DNA of 64,000 nt from Streptomyces sp. BV286 (GCF_019090165.1 NZ_JAHRIB010000029.1:1-64000); one strand, 5' to 3'. Positions 7,692-16,752 are shown, counted from the first letter of the stretch. Numbers and translations: made by a program. Notes: generated from the sequence alone by a model not told the origin.

Positions 7692-9140
7692 TCAAGCCCC
7701 GGCTGCCGACCCCTCCGAGCCCATCCCCTCCATCCCTTCCAGCTCATCCACTTCGTCCGGTTCCGCCTCCATGTCCGGCAGGAAGCCGGGAAGCCATTCC
7801 TCGAGTTCCTGTCGGAGCCGTACCGTCGCTCCCAGCTGGCAGAGCACGCCGATCGTGCTCAGGGTCACCCGGTGTATCAGCAGGTATGCGGGGGGCAGGT
7901 TGAGCTGTTTGCCGAGTTGGTGTGCGGGGGAGCGGAGGTCGGCGATCCTTGCGGCCTGGCTCCGCATCCAGCCTCGGCTGAAGGTGAACTCTTCGAGCTG
8001 GGCCGGCTCGATGATGGGGAGCAGGTAGTCGAGGACGGCGTCCGGGTCCAGTTCTATGGTCTCTTTGACGAAGCCTTCCTCGCAGAGCAGTTCGTAGACG
8101 GCTTCCGCGTCGCCGTCGAGGGTCATGCGCAGAGAGTTGCCGATTGTCGACGGCAGGCCGCCCGGCAGGCGGTCCACCGTGCCGAAGTCCAGGACGCCCA
8201 GCCGCCAGCCGCTTCTGTCGGCGGAACCGTCGGAACCGTCGGAACCGTCGGTGGTTTCGGGGTCGTCCGGCATGAGGCGGAAGTTGCCCGGGTGCGGGTC
8301 GGCGTGCAGCAGGCCGGTGCGGGACGGGCCGGAGAAGAGGAAGCGGGCGAGGAGCTGTCCCGCACGGTCCCGTTCTTCCTGCGTACCGTCGGTTATCACC
8401 TCGGACAGGGGTATCCCGTCGATCCATTCCGTCACCAGCACCTGCTCGCTCTGGTGGACCACGGCCGGTACCAGTACGTCCGGGTCGTCGGCGAACTCCT
8501 CCGCGTGTGCCCGCTGCGCCTGTGCCTCCAGGGCGTAGTCGAGCTCTTCTGACACCCGGTCGCGCAGTTCCGCGATGAGGGGCTTGATGTCCATGCCCGG
8601 AATCAGCGGTCCCAGCAGTCGGGCGAAGCGGCTCAGCTGGTTCAGGTCGGACAGGAGGGCTTCGCCTGCTCCGGGGTACTGGACCTTGACCGCTACCTCC
8701 CGGCCGTCGTGCCAGACCGCCCGGTGCACCTGGCCTATGGAGGCCGCCGCGGAGGGTTTGTCCTCGAACTCCAGGAACAGATCCTGCCAGTCCTCGCCGA
8801 GCCGCTCCTCCAGTACGGAGTGCACCGTGCGCGTCGGCATCGGCGGGGCCGCCTCCTGGAGCTTGGTGAGGGCCGCGCGATACGGGCCGGCGACCTCCTC
8901 GGGCAGCGCGGACTCGAAGACGGACATGGCCTGTCCGAACTTCATCGCGCCGCCCTTGAGCTCGCCGAGCACTTTGAACAACTGGTCCGCCGTGCGCTGT
9001 TGCAGCTCGCGGCCTACGAGTTCCGCGGACTTGCCGCCGATTCGTTTGCCGAGTCCCCAGGTCGCGCGCCCGGCGAAGCCGAGCGGTAGCGCGGCGAGTT
9101 TGGCGGTTCGGGTGACCGCCTTCCGGGGAAGATCAGACAT
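7692..9140 (-). CDS. ABC1/UbiB-family atypical kinase
   Basis: 482 residues. The ABC1/ADCK/UbiB fold is shown by KFGQ (the KxGQ motif) near residue 60, the Ala-rich nucleotide loop SAAASIGQVH, EELDYALEAQ, the catalytic-loop HADPHPGN, and LDFGTV (metal-binding DFG). UbiB-type proteins support quinone and isoprenoid lipid metabolism through ATPase or kinase activity. A short low-complexity TTDGSDGSDGSAD insertion sits between the catalytic loop and the DFG. The ATG at 9140 overlaps the end of the ThiF-like gene by 8 bases, so the two are coupled. Confidence 0.9.
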   Translation of the reverse strand: MSDLPRKAVTRTAKLAALPLGFAGRATWGLGKRIGGKSAELVGRELQQRTADQLFKVLGELKGGAMKFGQAMSVFESALPEEVAGPYRAALTKLQEAAPPMPTRTVHSVLEERLGEDWQDLFLEFEDKPSAAASIGQVHRAVWHDGREVAVKVQYPGAGEALLSDLNQLSRFARLLGPLIPGMDIKPLIAELRDRVSEELDYALEAQAQRAHAEEFADDPDVLVPAVVHQSEQVLVTEWIDGIPLSEVITDGTQEERDRAGQLLARFLFSGPSRTGLLHADPHPGNFRLMPDDPETTDGSDGSDGSADRSGWRLGVLDFGTVDRLPGGLPSTIGNSLRMTLDGDAEAVYELLCEEGFVKETIELDPDAVLDYLLPIIEPAQLEEFTFSRGWMRSQAARIADLRSPAHQLGKQLNLPPAYLLIHRVTLSTIGVLCQLGATVRLRQELEEWLPGFLPDMEAEPDEVDELEGMEGMGSEGSAAGA

Positions 9141-10326
9141 GCGCCCTCCAAGTACCGGACAGCCGTGCCGCGTGCGGCTGTTGCCCGGCCATTGTCTCGT
9201 GCGGCCCTTCGTCGTCCGAGGTCTGCTCCCCCTTAGCCTTCTCCGCGGCCCCGCAGGGGCACCCGGGATGTTGCCACACAGGTCGCGCGTGCCAGTCGAA
9301 TCCGGGTAGGGAAACCTCCCAGCGGGCTCCCACGCTGGACGGTGACCGGCCGTCCAGGAAGGCGAGCGCATGCCCCGCGGCCAGGCCTGCGACCGTGGTC
9401 GCGAGTGCCAGATCGCAGGCCGGCACCTGGCGGGACTGTCCGGAGCGCCACTGTGCGAGCAGGCGGGGCCAGGTCGGATCCCGGTCGGTGCGTCCCCGGT
9501 CCAGGCAGCCCGCGCAGGCCGTGTCGCCGGGGAGGACCAGCGGGCCGACGACGCCCGTGCCCTCCACGATCCCCGCGTAGAGATGAGGCGTACCGGATTC
9601 GATGAGTGACTCGGATGATGCCGGGTCCGGTGCGTGGACGGCGAGGCCTTCCCTGGGCGCGATGATCACCAGGGCGAGGCCGGGATCCTCTGTTGGGGGA
9701 GTGCAGCGGGTGCCGCCGCGGCGGGGCGGGCGGCCGGGGGCCGCTCCGCGTACCGCGCGCCGGGCGGCCTCGTCCCGGCGCTCGCCGATGGACTCCACGG
9801 GCAGCCCGCCCGGCGCCACGTCCCATGGTTCGACGCGGCCGCCGTCCTGTACGTCGACCTGGCCCACGCCCGCGCCCGACAGGGTCGAGGCCAGTACGGC
9901 TCCGACTCTGCCCGCGCCCCGGACCTGTACGCGCAGTGAACGGCGGGCGGCCAGGCGGCGCATGGCCTCGCCGGGTTCGGGAGCGACCAGGGACAGTGAG
10001 GCGGCGTCGGGCCGGAGCCGGTCGTAGATCGCCGGTTTGCCGCGCAGGGCGTCGGCGGCGGGTCCGCCGCCCGTCGCGTCGTCCAGCAGCCCGGCCAGGG
10101 ACAGTCGCTCCACGAGGCCGTCGACGTGGCCGTCGGGCAGGCCCATGCGGCGTCCCTCGTCGCGCAGGAGGGGCAGCCCGCGGGTGCCGTCGAGCAAGGT
10201 CATGAGGCTGCCTGTCGCGGTGTCCATCGGGCCGAGCACCATCGCGTGTGCGGGTGCCATCCCGAACTGCACGGTGTTCAGATCCCGCCAGCCGCGCCGC
10301 AGCGCGGGTTTCACCATCGGATGCAT
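9133..10326 (-). CDS. ThiF/HesA/MoeB-like protein (E1-like adenylyltransferase fold)
   Basis: 397 residues. The central part has a Rossmann glycine motif (GAGRVG, near residue 140) and later CAGCLD and CPCG cysteine pairs, as in ThiF/MoeB/E1-like enzymes or in the E1-like partners of RiPP cyclodehydratases. The N-terminal ~110 residues resemble the winged, peptide-binding domain of such proteins. No sulfur-carrier or precursor-peptide gene is visible nearby, so the substrate is unknown. Start at 10326 with GGGGGT about 8 bases upstream. First gene of the two-gene operon with the ABC1 kinase; divergent from the YgjP-like gene. Confidence 0.75.
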   Translation of the reverse strand: MHPMVKPALRRGWRDLNTVQFGMAPAHAMVLGPMDTATGSLMTLLDGTRGLPLLRDEGRRMGLPDGHVDGLVERLSLAGLLDDATGGGPAADALRGKPAIYDRLRPDAASLSLVAPEPGEAMRRLAARRSLRVQVRGAGRVGAVLASTLSGAGVGQVDVQDGGRVEPWDVAPGGLPVESIGERRDEAARRAVRGAAPGRPPRRGGTRCTPPTEDPGLALVIIAPREGLAVHAPDPASSESLIESGTPHLYAGIVEGTGVVGPLVLPGDTACAGCLDRGRTDRDPTWPRLLAQWRSGQSRQVPACDLALATTVAGLAAGHALAFLDGRSPSSVGARWEVSLPGFDWHARPVWQHPGCPCGAAEKAKGEQTSDDEGPHETMAGQQPHAARLSGTWRAHV

Positions 10327-10423
10327 GAAAACGACCCCCGTACGTCCCCGTGGTGCCGGCGGTGTTCGTCCTGCTCCGCCGGTCGAGTGCCAGGATGCCC
10401 GCATTGCCCGGCGCGTGCCGAAA

Positions 10424-10457
10424 GTTGTCCACAGGCAGTGGATTTCGTCGTACTAAT
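10424..10457. promoter_or_regulatory. Bipartite conserved element, copy 2
   Basis: GTTGTCCACAGG (10424-10435), 11 bases, then GTCGTACTAAT (10447-10457). Both words match copy 1 at 3599-3633 exactly, in the same order. It lies between the divergent ThiF-like gene and the YgjP-like gene. The first word contains a perfect Streptomyces DnaA box (TTGTCCACA). Confidence 0.6.
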
Positions 10458-10536
10458 CGAGCGCTTGGGGTGCGGTTCGGCATCGATGCGTCCCGGGGGC
10501 GGGACTTCCCCCGTGTGCAACGGGTAACGTCGGGGC

Positions 10537-11133
10537 GTGCCCGCCGACCCACTGCACCGTGCCGGAAACCCACAGCGCAGCACGACGAGCCCGCCGCCAA
10601 GCGGCTCGGGGGCGAGCGCGATCGAGGTCCGCAGGAGCGCGCGACGGCGCAGAACGGTCTCCGCGTACCGTGAGGGCGATCGCACCGTCGTACTCATCCC
10701 CGCCCGCATGTCGGAGGCGGAGGAGCAGCGCTGGGTCACCGTCATGCTCGACAAGCTGGCCGCCCAGGAGAGCAAGCGCGTGCTCGGCGACACGGAGCTG
10801 TCCGAGAGGGCCGCCCGGCTCTCCGAGCTGTACTTCGACGGGCGGGCCCGGCCCGCTTCGGTGCGCTGGGTCACGAACCAGAACACGCGGTGGGGGTCGT
10901 GCACCCCGGCCGAGGGCAGTATCCGCCTGTCGCACCGCTTGCAGGGCATGCCCGAGTACGTCGTCGACTACGTTCTCGTCCACGAGCTGGCGCATCTGCT
11001 CGTACCGGGTCACGGGGCTGATTTCTGGCGGCTCCTGGAGGCCTACCCGCGCACCGAGCGGGCCCGTGGGTACCTCGAAGGGGTGGTCGCCGCCGACCGG
11101 CTGCCGCATCTGCCCGCGGCGCGCGGCGAGTGA
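10537..11133 (+). CDS. YgjP/M48-like metallopeptidase
   Basis: 198 residues. Has the YgjP (DUF45) signature: NTRWGSC, then the zinc motif HELAHLLVPGHGADFW, in which the first two His and the later His would hold zinc. Cytosolic, with no signal peptide or membrane segment. The physiological substrate of this family is not settled. Starts with GTG; the N-terminal 35 residues are basic and low-complexity. Confidence 0.85.
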   Translation: MPADPLHRAGNPQRSTTSPPPSGSGASAIEVRRSARRRRTVSAYREGDRTVVLIPARMSEAEEQRWVTVMLDKLAAQESKRVLGDTELSERAARLSELYFDGRARPASVRWVTNQNTRWGSCTPAEGSIRLSHRLQGMPEYVVDYVLVHELAHLLVPGHGADFWRLLEAYPRTERARGYLEGVVAADRLPHLPAARGE

Positions 11134-11277
11134 CGTCGGCCTGACGCCGACACCCTGCCCGGGACGACCGGCGGGAGGGTTTGTGTACCGGGTCTGTACC
11201 GGCCTCGTCTGCGGCTGGATTTTGCCGTTAGCCTGACGCGACGTACTTGTATTCGGGATGGGGGACGGTCGTTACGC

Positions 11278-12978
11278 ATGGCCAGGGAATTCCAGCGCGG
11301 CCACAAGGCCAGGATCAGTGACCTCACCGCGGGCACCGATCTGTACGTGGGTGTACAGATCACCGGCCCCGGGCTGACCTTCGACATCAGCTGCTTCGGT
11401 CTGGACGCCGACGAACGGCTGTCGGACGACCAGTACTTCATCTTCTTCAACCAGCCGAAGAGCCCCGAGGAGTCCATTCAGCTTCTCGGCGCGCAGGCCG
11501 GTGACACGGAGTCCTTCCGCGTCACCCTCGACAGGATCCCTCCGCGGATCCAGAAGCTGTCGTTCACCGCGACGGTCGACGGGGCCGGACAGATGTCCCA
11601 GGTCGCTCCTGGATACATCCGCATCGTGGCGGGCGGCGAGGAGGTGGCCCGGTACTCGTTCACCGGCGCCGAGTTCTCCACCGAGCGTGCCGTGATGCTG
11701 GGCGACTTCTACCTGAAGGACGTCTGGCGGTTCGCCGCGGTCGGACAGGGCTTCGACGGCGGGCTCGACGCGCTGCTGAAGAACTTCGGCGGCGAGGTCG
11801 CCGAGGAGGAGCCCGCCGCGGCGCCCGCGCCGCAGGCCGGCGCTCCGTCGTTCGCGCCGCCTCCGCAGGGTGCCGCGCCGCCCGCGTTCGGAGCCCCCGC
11901 GGGCTCCGCCACGCAGGCTCCCGCGCCGCAGCCCGCTCAGGGTTTCGCACCGCCCGCGGCGCCTGCGCCGTCGGCGCCCGCGCCCTCGGTGCATGCCGCG
12001 CCGACCATCGTCGCGCCCATGACCCCGCCCGGCGGCGCCCCGGTGCCGCCCCCGGCGCCCGCTCCCGCGCCCTACGGTCAGCCGGGCCAGCAGCAGCCTC
12101 CGTACGGCCAGGCCCCCGGCCAGACCGCACCCCTGCCGCCCGGTTACGGACAGCCCCAGGCTCCTCAGGCACCGGCCCCGCCTCCGGGGTACGGCCAGCC
12201 GACACCGCCTCCGGGCTACGGTCAGCAGCCGCCGTTCGGCCAGGTTCCGGGGCAGCCCGGCGCGCCGGGTGCGCCCGCCGGGTACGGAGTGCCGCAGGGC
12301 GTTCCTCAGGGTGGTGCCGGTGTCACCGCGGCGCTGCAGGCGTACAAGGAGACGCCCACCGGGCAGCGCTGGACGCCGCAGAACAAGAAGATGGTCCGTG
12401 TCGATCTCGGCGCGGGCGGTGACCAGGCCGTACTCGCCCGTCAGGGCAGCATGGTGCTCTACCAGGGCAAGGTCGACTTCAGCTACAAGGGTGCCGGTTT
12501 CTCCGGGCGGATCGTGGGCAACGCGACCGGCCAGGAGATGCAACTGATGCGCTGTTCGGGCCGCGGCCAGGTCTTCCTCGCGGAGAACGGCGCCATGCTG
12601 CACCCCATCGAGCTGCAGGGAGACGCCGTCTGCGTCTCCGCGGAGAACGTCCTCGCCTTCGACGAGACGCTCCAGTACGAGGTGCGCCGCGTCGAAGGGC
12701 ACGGCATCCCCGGAGGAGCGCTGTTCACGATGCAGTTCCAGGGGACCGGCACGGTCGTCGTGAAGACGCGCGGGGTGCCTGTCGTCCTGCCTGTGACGCC
12801 GACGACGTTCGCCGACTGCAACGCCGTCGTCGCCTGGTCCGCCGCCTCGCAGGTGATCGTTTCCAGCCAGGTGCGGATGCGCCGCAACGCTTACCCGGGT
12901 GACACCGGCGAGAGCGTGAACCTCCAGTTCCGCGGGGCGCCAGGCAATTTCATCGTCGTCCAGCCGTACGAGGTCTGA
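11278..12978 (+). CDS. TerD-domain / AIM24-domain fusion protein
   Basis: 566 residues in three parts. Residues 1-~180 are a TerD (tellurium-resistance/stress) domain with FDISCFGLDADERLSDD, the Asp-rich calcium-site region. Residues ~180-345 are a disordered linker rich in Pro, Ala and Gln with PPGYGQ repeats. The C-terminal ~210 residues are an AIM24 (DUF124) beta-sandwich, homologous to the next two proteins. TerD proteins bind Ca2+ and act in membrane-associated stress complexes. First gene of a three-gene AIM24 run with 14-17 base gaps. Confidence 0.88.
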   Translation: MAREFQRGHKARISDLTAGTDLYVGVQITGPGLTFDISCFGLDADERLSDDQYFIFFNQPKSPEESIQLLGAQAGDTESFRVTLDRIPPRIQKLSFTATVDGAGQMSQVAPGYIRIVAGGEEVARYSFTGAEFSTERAVMLGDFYLKDVWRFAAVGQGFDGGLDALLKNFGGEVAEEEPAAAPAPQAGAPSFAPPPQGAAPPAFGAPAGSATQAPAPQPAQGFAPPAAPAPSAPAPSVHAAPTIVAPMTPPGGAPVPPPAPAPAPYGQPGQQQPPYGQAPGQTAPLPPGYGQPQAPQAPAPPPGYGQPTPPPGYGQQPPFGQVPGQPGAPGAPAGYGVPQGVPQGGAGVTAALQAYKETPTGQRWTPQNKKMVRVDLGAGGDQAVLARQGSMVLYQGKVDFSYKGAGFSGRIVGNATGQEMQLMRCSGRGQVFLAENGAMLHPIELQGDAVCVSAENVLAFDETLQYEVRRVEGHGIPGGALFTMQFQGTGTVVVKTRGVPVVLPVTPTTFADCNAVVAWSAASQVIVSSQVRMRRNAYPGDTGESVNLQFRGAPGNFIVVQPYEV

Positions 12979-12992
12979 GGGAGCCCGTCCAA

Positions 12993-13673
12993 ATGAACCA
13001 GCAACTCGCGGGCTTCGCCCCGGCACCCGTTGCCGCGCGCATGGAGAACCACGGCAACCACATGCTCAAGGTCGCCATGCAGACCGGAAACGACCTCCTC
13101 GCGCGCGTGGGGTCGATGGTCGCCTACGAAGGGTTCGTCCAGTACGAGCCCAACCCGCCGGCCGTGCGCCAGATCGCCAAGGACTGGATGACCGGCGAGG
13201 GTGCACCTTTGATGAAGTGCTCCGGAGACGGTCTGCTCTATCTCTCCGACTACGGGGCCAACGTCGTCGTCATCAACCTCAACGGCGACGCGATCTCCGT
13301 CAACGCCACCAACCTGCTCGCCTTCGACGCACACCTCACCTGGGGCGTCGAGCGGGTCAAGGGGCTGGCGAAGTTCGCAGGCCAGGGCCTGTGGAACACC
13401 AAGATCTCCGGGCAGGGCTGGGTCGCGCTGACCTCGCGGGGCAAGCCCATCGTCGTCGACTGCGGTGGCGGCGAGGACGAGACGTACGTCGACCCGGACG
13501 CGCTCGTCGCCTGGTCCCCGAACCTCAAGGTGAAGGGCAAGCGCAGCTTCAAGGCACAGTCGCTGATCGGGCGGGGCAGCGGCGAGGCCTTCCAGATGGC
13601 CTTCTCCGGACAGGGCATCGTCGTCGTCCAGCCCAGCGAGGACAGCACCGACCGCCTCCGGGTCCGGGGCTGA
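12993..13673 (+). CDS. AIM24-family protein
   Basis: 226 residues, a single AIM24 (DUF124) domain beginning almost at residue 1. Typical elements are LARVGSMVAYEGFVQ, CSGDGLLYLSDYG and a C-terminal FSGQGIVVVQPSE. Bacterial AIM24 proteins have no established biochemical role; the mitochondrial namesake concerns inner-membrane organisation. No signal peptide or membrane helix. Lies 14 bases after the TerD-AIM24 gene. Confidence 0.85.
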   Translation: MNQQLAGFAPAPVAARMENHGNHMLKVAMQTGNDLLARVGSMVAYEGFVQYEPNPPAVRQIAKDWMTGEGAPLMKCSGDGLLYLSDYGANVVVINLNGDAISVNATNLLAFDAHLTWGVERVKGLAKFAGQGLWNTKISGQGWVALTSRGKPIVVDCGGGEDETYVDPDALVAWSPNLKVKGKRSFKAQSLIGRGSGEAFQMAFSGQGIVVVQPSEDSTDRLRVRG

Positions 13674-13690
13674 GGGGGAGGACACACATC

Positions 13691-14446
13691 ATGCAGAGCC
13701 CGCTTTTCGCCTACAACGACCAGCAGTCCCAGGAGCGCTACAGCCTGCAGAACAAGCAGATGCTGCGCGTGGTCCTGGAAGGCCACGACGACATGCTCGC
13801 CCGCAAGGGCACCATGGTCGCCTACCAGGGCCTCGTGGAGTTCGACGCCGAGTACCAGAACTCCGGTCAGCAGCGTTCGCGCGCGCACACCGGAGAGGGC
13901 CTCGACCTCATGCGCTGCCACGGGCAGGGCACCGTCTACCTGGCCAACCTCGCCCAGCACATCCATGTGGTGGACGTGGACCAGGACGGTCTCACCGTGG
14001 ACAGCAGCTACGTCCTCGCGATGGACTCGTCGCTGCACCACGACGTGATCGCCGTGGACAGCCAGTACGGCATCTCCGGATCAGGCAAGTACCAGCTCAA
14101 CATCACCGGGCGCGGCAAGGTCGCCCTGATGACATCGGGCATGCCCCTGATGCTGCAGGTCACGCCGGACCGGTACGTCAACTGCGACGCGGACGCGATC
14201 GTCGCCTGGTCCACGAGTCTGCGCGTACAGATGCAGGCCCAGACGCACTCCTCCGGAGTGTTCCGCCGCCGCGGCAACACGGGTGAGGGCTGGGAGCTCA
14301 GCTTCATGGGCCAGGGATACGCGCTGGTCCAGCCCAGCGAGATGCTGCCGCCGCAGAACGCGGCGATCGGTTCGGGTGTCGCCGCCCAGTACGGGATGGG
14401 CCAGCAGGGGGCCCGGGGGCAGAACCAGGGCAACGCCTGGAGTTAG
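13691..14446 (+). CDS. AIM24-family protein
   Basis: 251 residues, the third AIM24 domain in a row, with LARKGTMVAYQGLVEF and FMGQGYALVQPSE matching its neighbours. It ends in a Gly/Gln-rich tail (GMGQQGARGQNQGN). GAGGGGGAGG upstream supports the ATG at 13691. The repeated domain suggests duplication within the operon and possibly a hetero-oligomer of related sandwiches, which is inference. Confidence 0.85.
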   Translation: MQSPLFAYNDQQSQERYSLQNKQMLRVVLEGHDDMLARKGTMVAYQGLVEFDAEYQNSGQQRSRAHTGEGLDLMRCHGQGTVYLANLAQHIHVVDVDQDGLTVDSSYVLAMDSSLHHDVIAVDSQYGISGSGKYQLNITGRGKVALMTSGMPLMLQVTPDRYVNCDADAIVAWSTSLRVQMQAQTHSSGVFRRRGNTGEGWELSFMGQGYALVQPSEMLPPQNAAIGSGVAAQYGMGQQGARGQNQGNAWS

Positions 14447-14450
14447 GACC

Positions 14451-14482
14451 TTCCGCGGGCACTCTGTGGAGCGCCCGCGGAA
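14451..14482 (+). terminator. Hairpin after the AIM24 operon
   Basis: TTCCGCGGGC (14451-14460) pairs perfectly with GCCCGCGGAA (14473-14482) across a 12-base loop, starting 4 bases after the stop codon. Confidence 0.6.
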
Positions 14483-14557
14483 ATCCTCGGGGTGGGGCTG
14501 CCCGCCGGTCCGTTGGGACTGGTCGTGCAGTGTCCCGTGCCCCTTCAGGACGAGTGT

Positions 14558-14597
14558 GTAAGGGGCGGTCGCCATTGCGGCCGCCCCTTACAGATTT
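14558..14597. terminator. Bidirectional terminator between convergent genes
   Basis: GTAAGGGGCGG (14558-14568) pairs with CCGCCCCTTAC (14581-14591), followed by AGATTTTT on the plus strand. It sits between the AIM24 operon and the convergent Nudix gene. Confidence 0.7.
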
Positions 14598-14598
14598 T

Positions 14599-15120
14599 TC
14601 AGAGCCTTGCTCGTGTCGCCCTGAGCAGGCGTACGACCGAGTCGTCGGCCACCTTTTCCACCTCGTCGTACGCGAACCAGCGGAGGTCGAGGGACTCGTC
14701 GCTGATCTCCTGGACGGCTCCCGGGGCGGCCACGACCGCGTACTGCACGTCGAAATGGCGGTGGCAGGGCGGCGGAATGGGATGCCGGTCGAGCCGTACC
14801 GGTCCGCCAGGGAGCAGTGTCAGGGCCGTGATGCCCGACTCCTCCGTGGCCTCACGCAGGGCCGCTTCCTCCAGGGTGGCGTCCCCCGGCTCGCAGTGGC
14901 CGCCCATCTGCAGCCACATGCGGAGCTTCCTGTGGAGCGTCAGCAGCACCCTGCCGTGCCCGGGATCGATCACCAGCGCGCTCGCCGTGACGTGCCCGGC
15001 CGTACAGGCCTTCCACATGCCGTCCGGATGAGCCTCCAGATGGCCGAGGTAGGCCTGACGGAGCTCCTCCTGGCCCTCGATGCCCTTCAGGACCAGGACG
15101 GCGTCGTCGTACAGGGTCAC
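14599..15120 (-). CDS. Nudix hydrolase
   Basis: 173 residues with a Nudix box at about residues 72-96: GGHCEPGD is followed by LREATEESGI. The Glu that usually ends GxxExGE is Asp here, and one extra residue precedes the RE helix; the catalytic REATEE is intact. Substrate unknown. The GTG start (15120) overlaps the stop of the upstream gene by 4 bases, so the two are coupled. Confidence 0.85.
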   Translation of the reverse strand: MTLYDDAVLVLKGIEGQEELRQAYLGHLEAHPDGMWKACTAGHVTASALVIDPGHGRVLLTLHRKLRMWLQMGGHCEPGDATLEEAALREATEESGITALTLLPGGPVRLDRHPIPPPCHRHFDVQYAVVAAPGAVQEISDESLDLRWFAYDEVEKVADDSVVRLLRATRARL

Positions 15121-16562
15121 TTGTCGTCGTCGCCCTTGGCCTCGTCCCCGCCCTTGTGCTCGCCCGAGGGCTCGTCCTTCGAGAGGTTCGGCTTCTCGGG
15201 TGAACCGCCCGCGGCCTCGCCCAGCATCTTGTCGAGCTCGGAGAAGTCCAGCTGCTCGCGGTGCACGAAGCCGTCCGGGTCGTCCAGGTCGGATGCGGTC
15301 GGCAGCATGTCCGGGTGAGCCCACAGGCCGTCGCGGCCGTCGACCCCGCGCGCGTCCGTGAGCGAGGCCCACAGGCGGGAGGCGTCCCTCAGACGGCGCG
15401 GGCGCAGCTCCAGGCCGATCAGCGTGGCGAAGGTCTGCTCGGCGGGGCCACCCGTCGCACGGCGGCGGCGCAGCGTCTCCCGCAGCGCGTCCGCGGACGA
15501 CAGGCGCGGCTTCGCGGCCGAGTGGACCACCGCGTCCACCCAGCCCTCGACGAGCGCGAGCGCCGTCTCCAGGCGGGCCAGCGCGGCTTTCTGCTCCGGC
15601 GTGTCCTCGGGCTGGAACATGCCCTGCTGGAGTGCCTGCTGCAGCTCTTCGGGGTTCTGCGGGTCGAACTGGCCGACCACGTCCTCCAGCTTCGCCGTGT
15701 CGACCTTGATTCCGCGCGCGTACCCCTCGACCGCGCCGAACAGGTGCGAGCGCAGCCACGGCACGTGGGCGAAGAGCCGCTGGTGGGCGGCCTCGCGCAG
15801 AGCGAGGTAGAGACGCACCTCGTCCTGGGCGATCCCCAGGTCCTTGCCGAACGCCTCGATGTTCAGCGGAAGCAGCGCGGCCTTGCCGGCCGGGCCGAGC
15901 GGCAGGCCCACGTCGGTCGAGCCGACGACCTCGCCCGCGAGCACGCCCACGGCCTGCCCGATCTGCGTACCGAACATGGCCCCGCCCATGGAACGCATCA
16001 TTCCGAGAAGCGGGCCCGCCATGGCCTGCATCTCCTCTGGCAGCACATCGCCCATGGCCGCGCCGACGCGCTCGGCGACCGGGTCGACGAGCTCCTTCCA
16101 CACCGGCAGGGTCGCCTCGACCCACTCCGCGCGGCTCCAGGCCACCGCGGAGGCCGCGCCGGACGGCAGCGACGTCGCGTCGTCCAGCCACAGGTCGGCC
16201 AGCCGCACCGCGTCCTGGACCGCGGCGCGCTCGGCGGGGCCGACGCTCGCGTCCTTCGTACCGTCGGAGGTGCCCTGGGACACCGTCTGGCGGGCGATCT
16301 GCTTGGCCATGTCCCAGTTCACCGGGCCGCCCTCGTACGAGAGCATCTGGCCCAGCTGCTGGAACGCGGCGCCCAGGTCGCTCGGGTTCAGCGAACCGAA
16401 CATGGCTGCGAGCGGGTTGTCGCCTCCAGGGCCGCCGGGCCCGAAACCGAACGGGTTGGCAGGTCCCTGACCACCACCGCTCTGCTGGTCCTTCTTCTTG
16501 CCCTCGTCGCCGTCGTCCGGCTCCTCCGGCGGAAGGCCGAATCCGAATGGGGTGTCACTCAC
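15117..16562 (-). CDS. DUF2342-type putative zinc-dependent metalloprotease
   Basis: 481 residues. The N-terminus is Gly/Pro/Asp-rich and disordered (to about residue 70), the middle is helical, and the C-terminal 40 residues are highly charged. It resembles the family annotated in actinobacteria as zinc-dependent metalloprotease or putative hydrolase (DUF2342). I see no HExxH; the nearest element is REAAHQRLF, which has a Glu and His in E-x-x-H spacing. Protease activity should therefore be treated as an annotation tradition. Forms an operon with the Nudix gene and is divergent from the SDR gene. Confidence 0.75.
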   Translation of the reverse strand: MSDTPFGFGLPPEEPDDGDEGKKKDQQSGGGQGPANPFGFGPGGPGGDNPLAAMFGSLNPSDLGAAFQQLGQMLSYEGGPVNWDMAKQIARQTVSQGTSDGTKDASVGPAERAAVQDAVRLADLWLDDATSLPSGAASAVAWSRAEWVEATLPVWKELVDPVAERVGAAMGDVLPEEMQAMAGPLLGMMRSMGGAMFGTQIGQAVGVLAGEVVGSTDVGLPLGPAGKAALLPLNIEAFGKDLGIAQDEVRLYLALREAAHQRLFAHVPWLRSHLFGAVEGYARGIKVDTAKLEDVVGQFDPQNPEELQQALQQGMFQPEDTPEQKAALARLETALALVEGWVDAVVHSAAKPRLSSADALRETLRRRRATGGPAEQTFATLIGLELRPRRLRDASRLWASLTDARGVDGRDGLWAHPDMLPTASDLDDPDGFVHREQLDFSELDKMLGEAAGGSPEKPNLSKDEPSGEHKGGDEAKGDDDK

Positions 16563-16752
16563 GGGATTCCTCGGCTGTTAAGGCCGCCGGTTCGCTCCGA
16601 CGGCGGCTGCCCTGCATCACCACCCAGCGTAGACACCACAACCGGTTCGGGCCTCGGTGCGTCGCCGACTCGGCGGCTGCGGCAGGATGGATGCCACCTG
16701 GTACGTACGCGTCATGCGCGTTCTTACTGAAGACAACCGCTGGAGACGCCCG

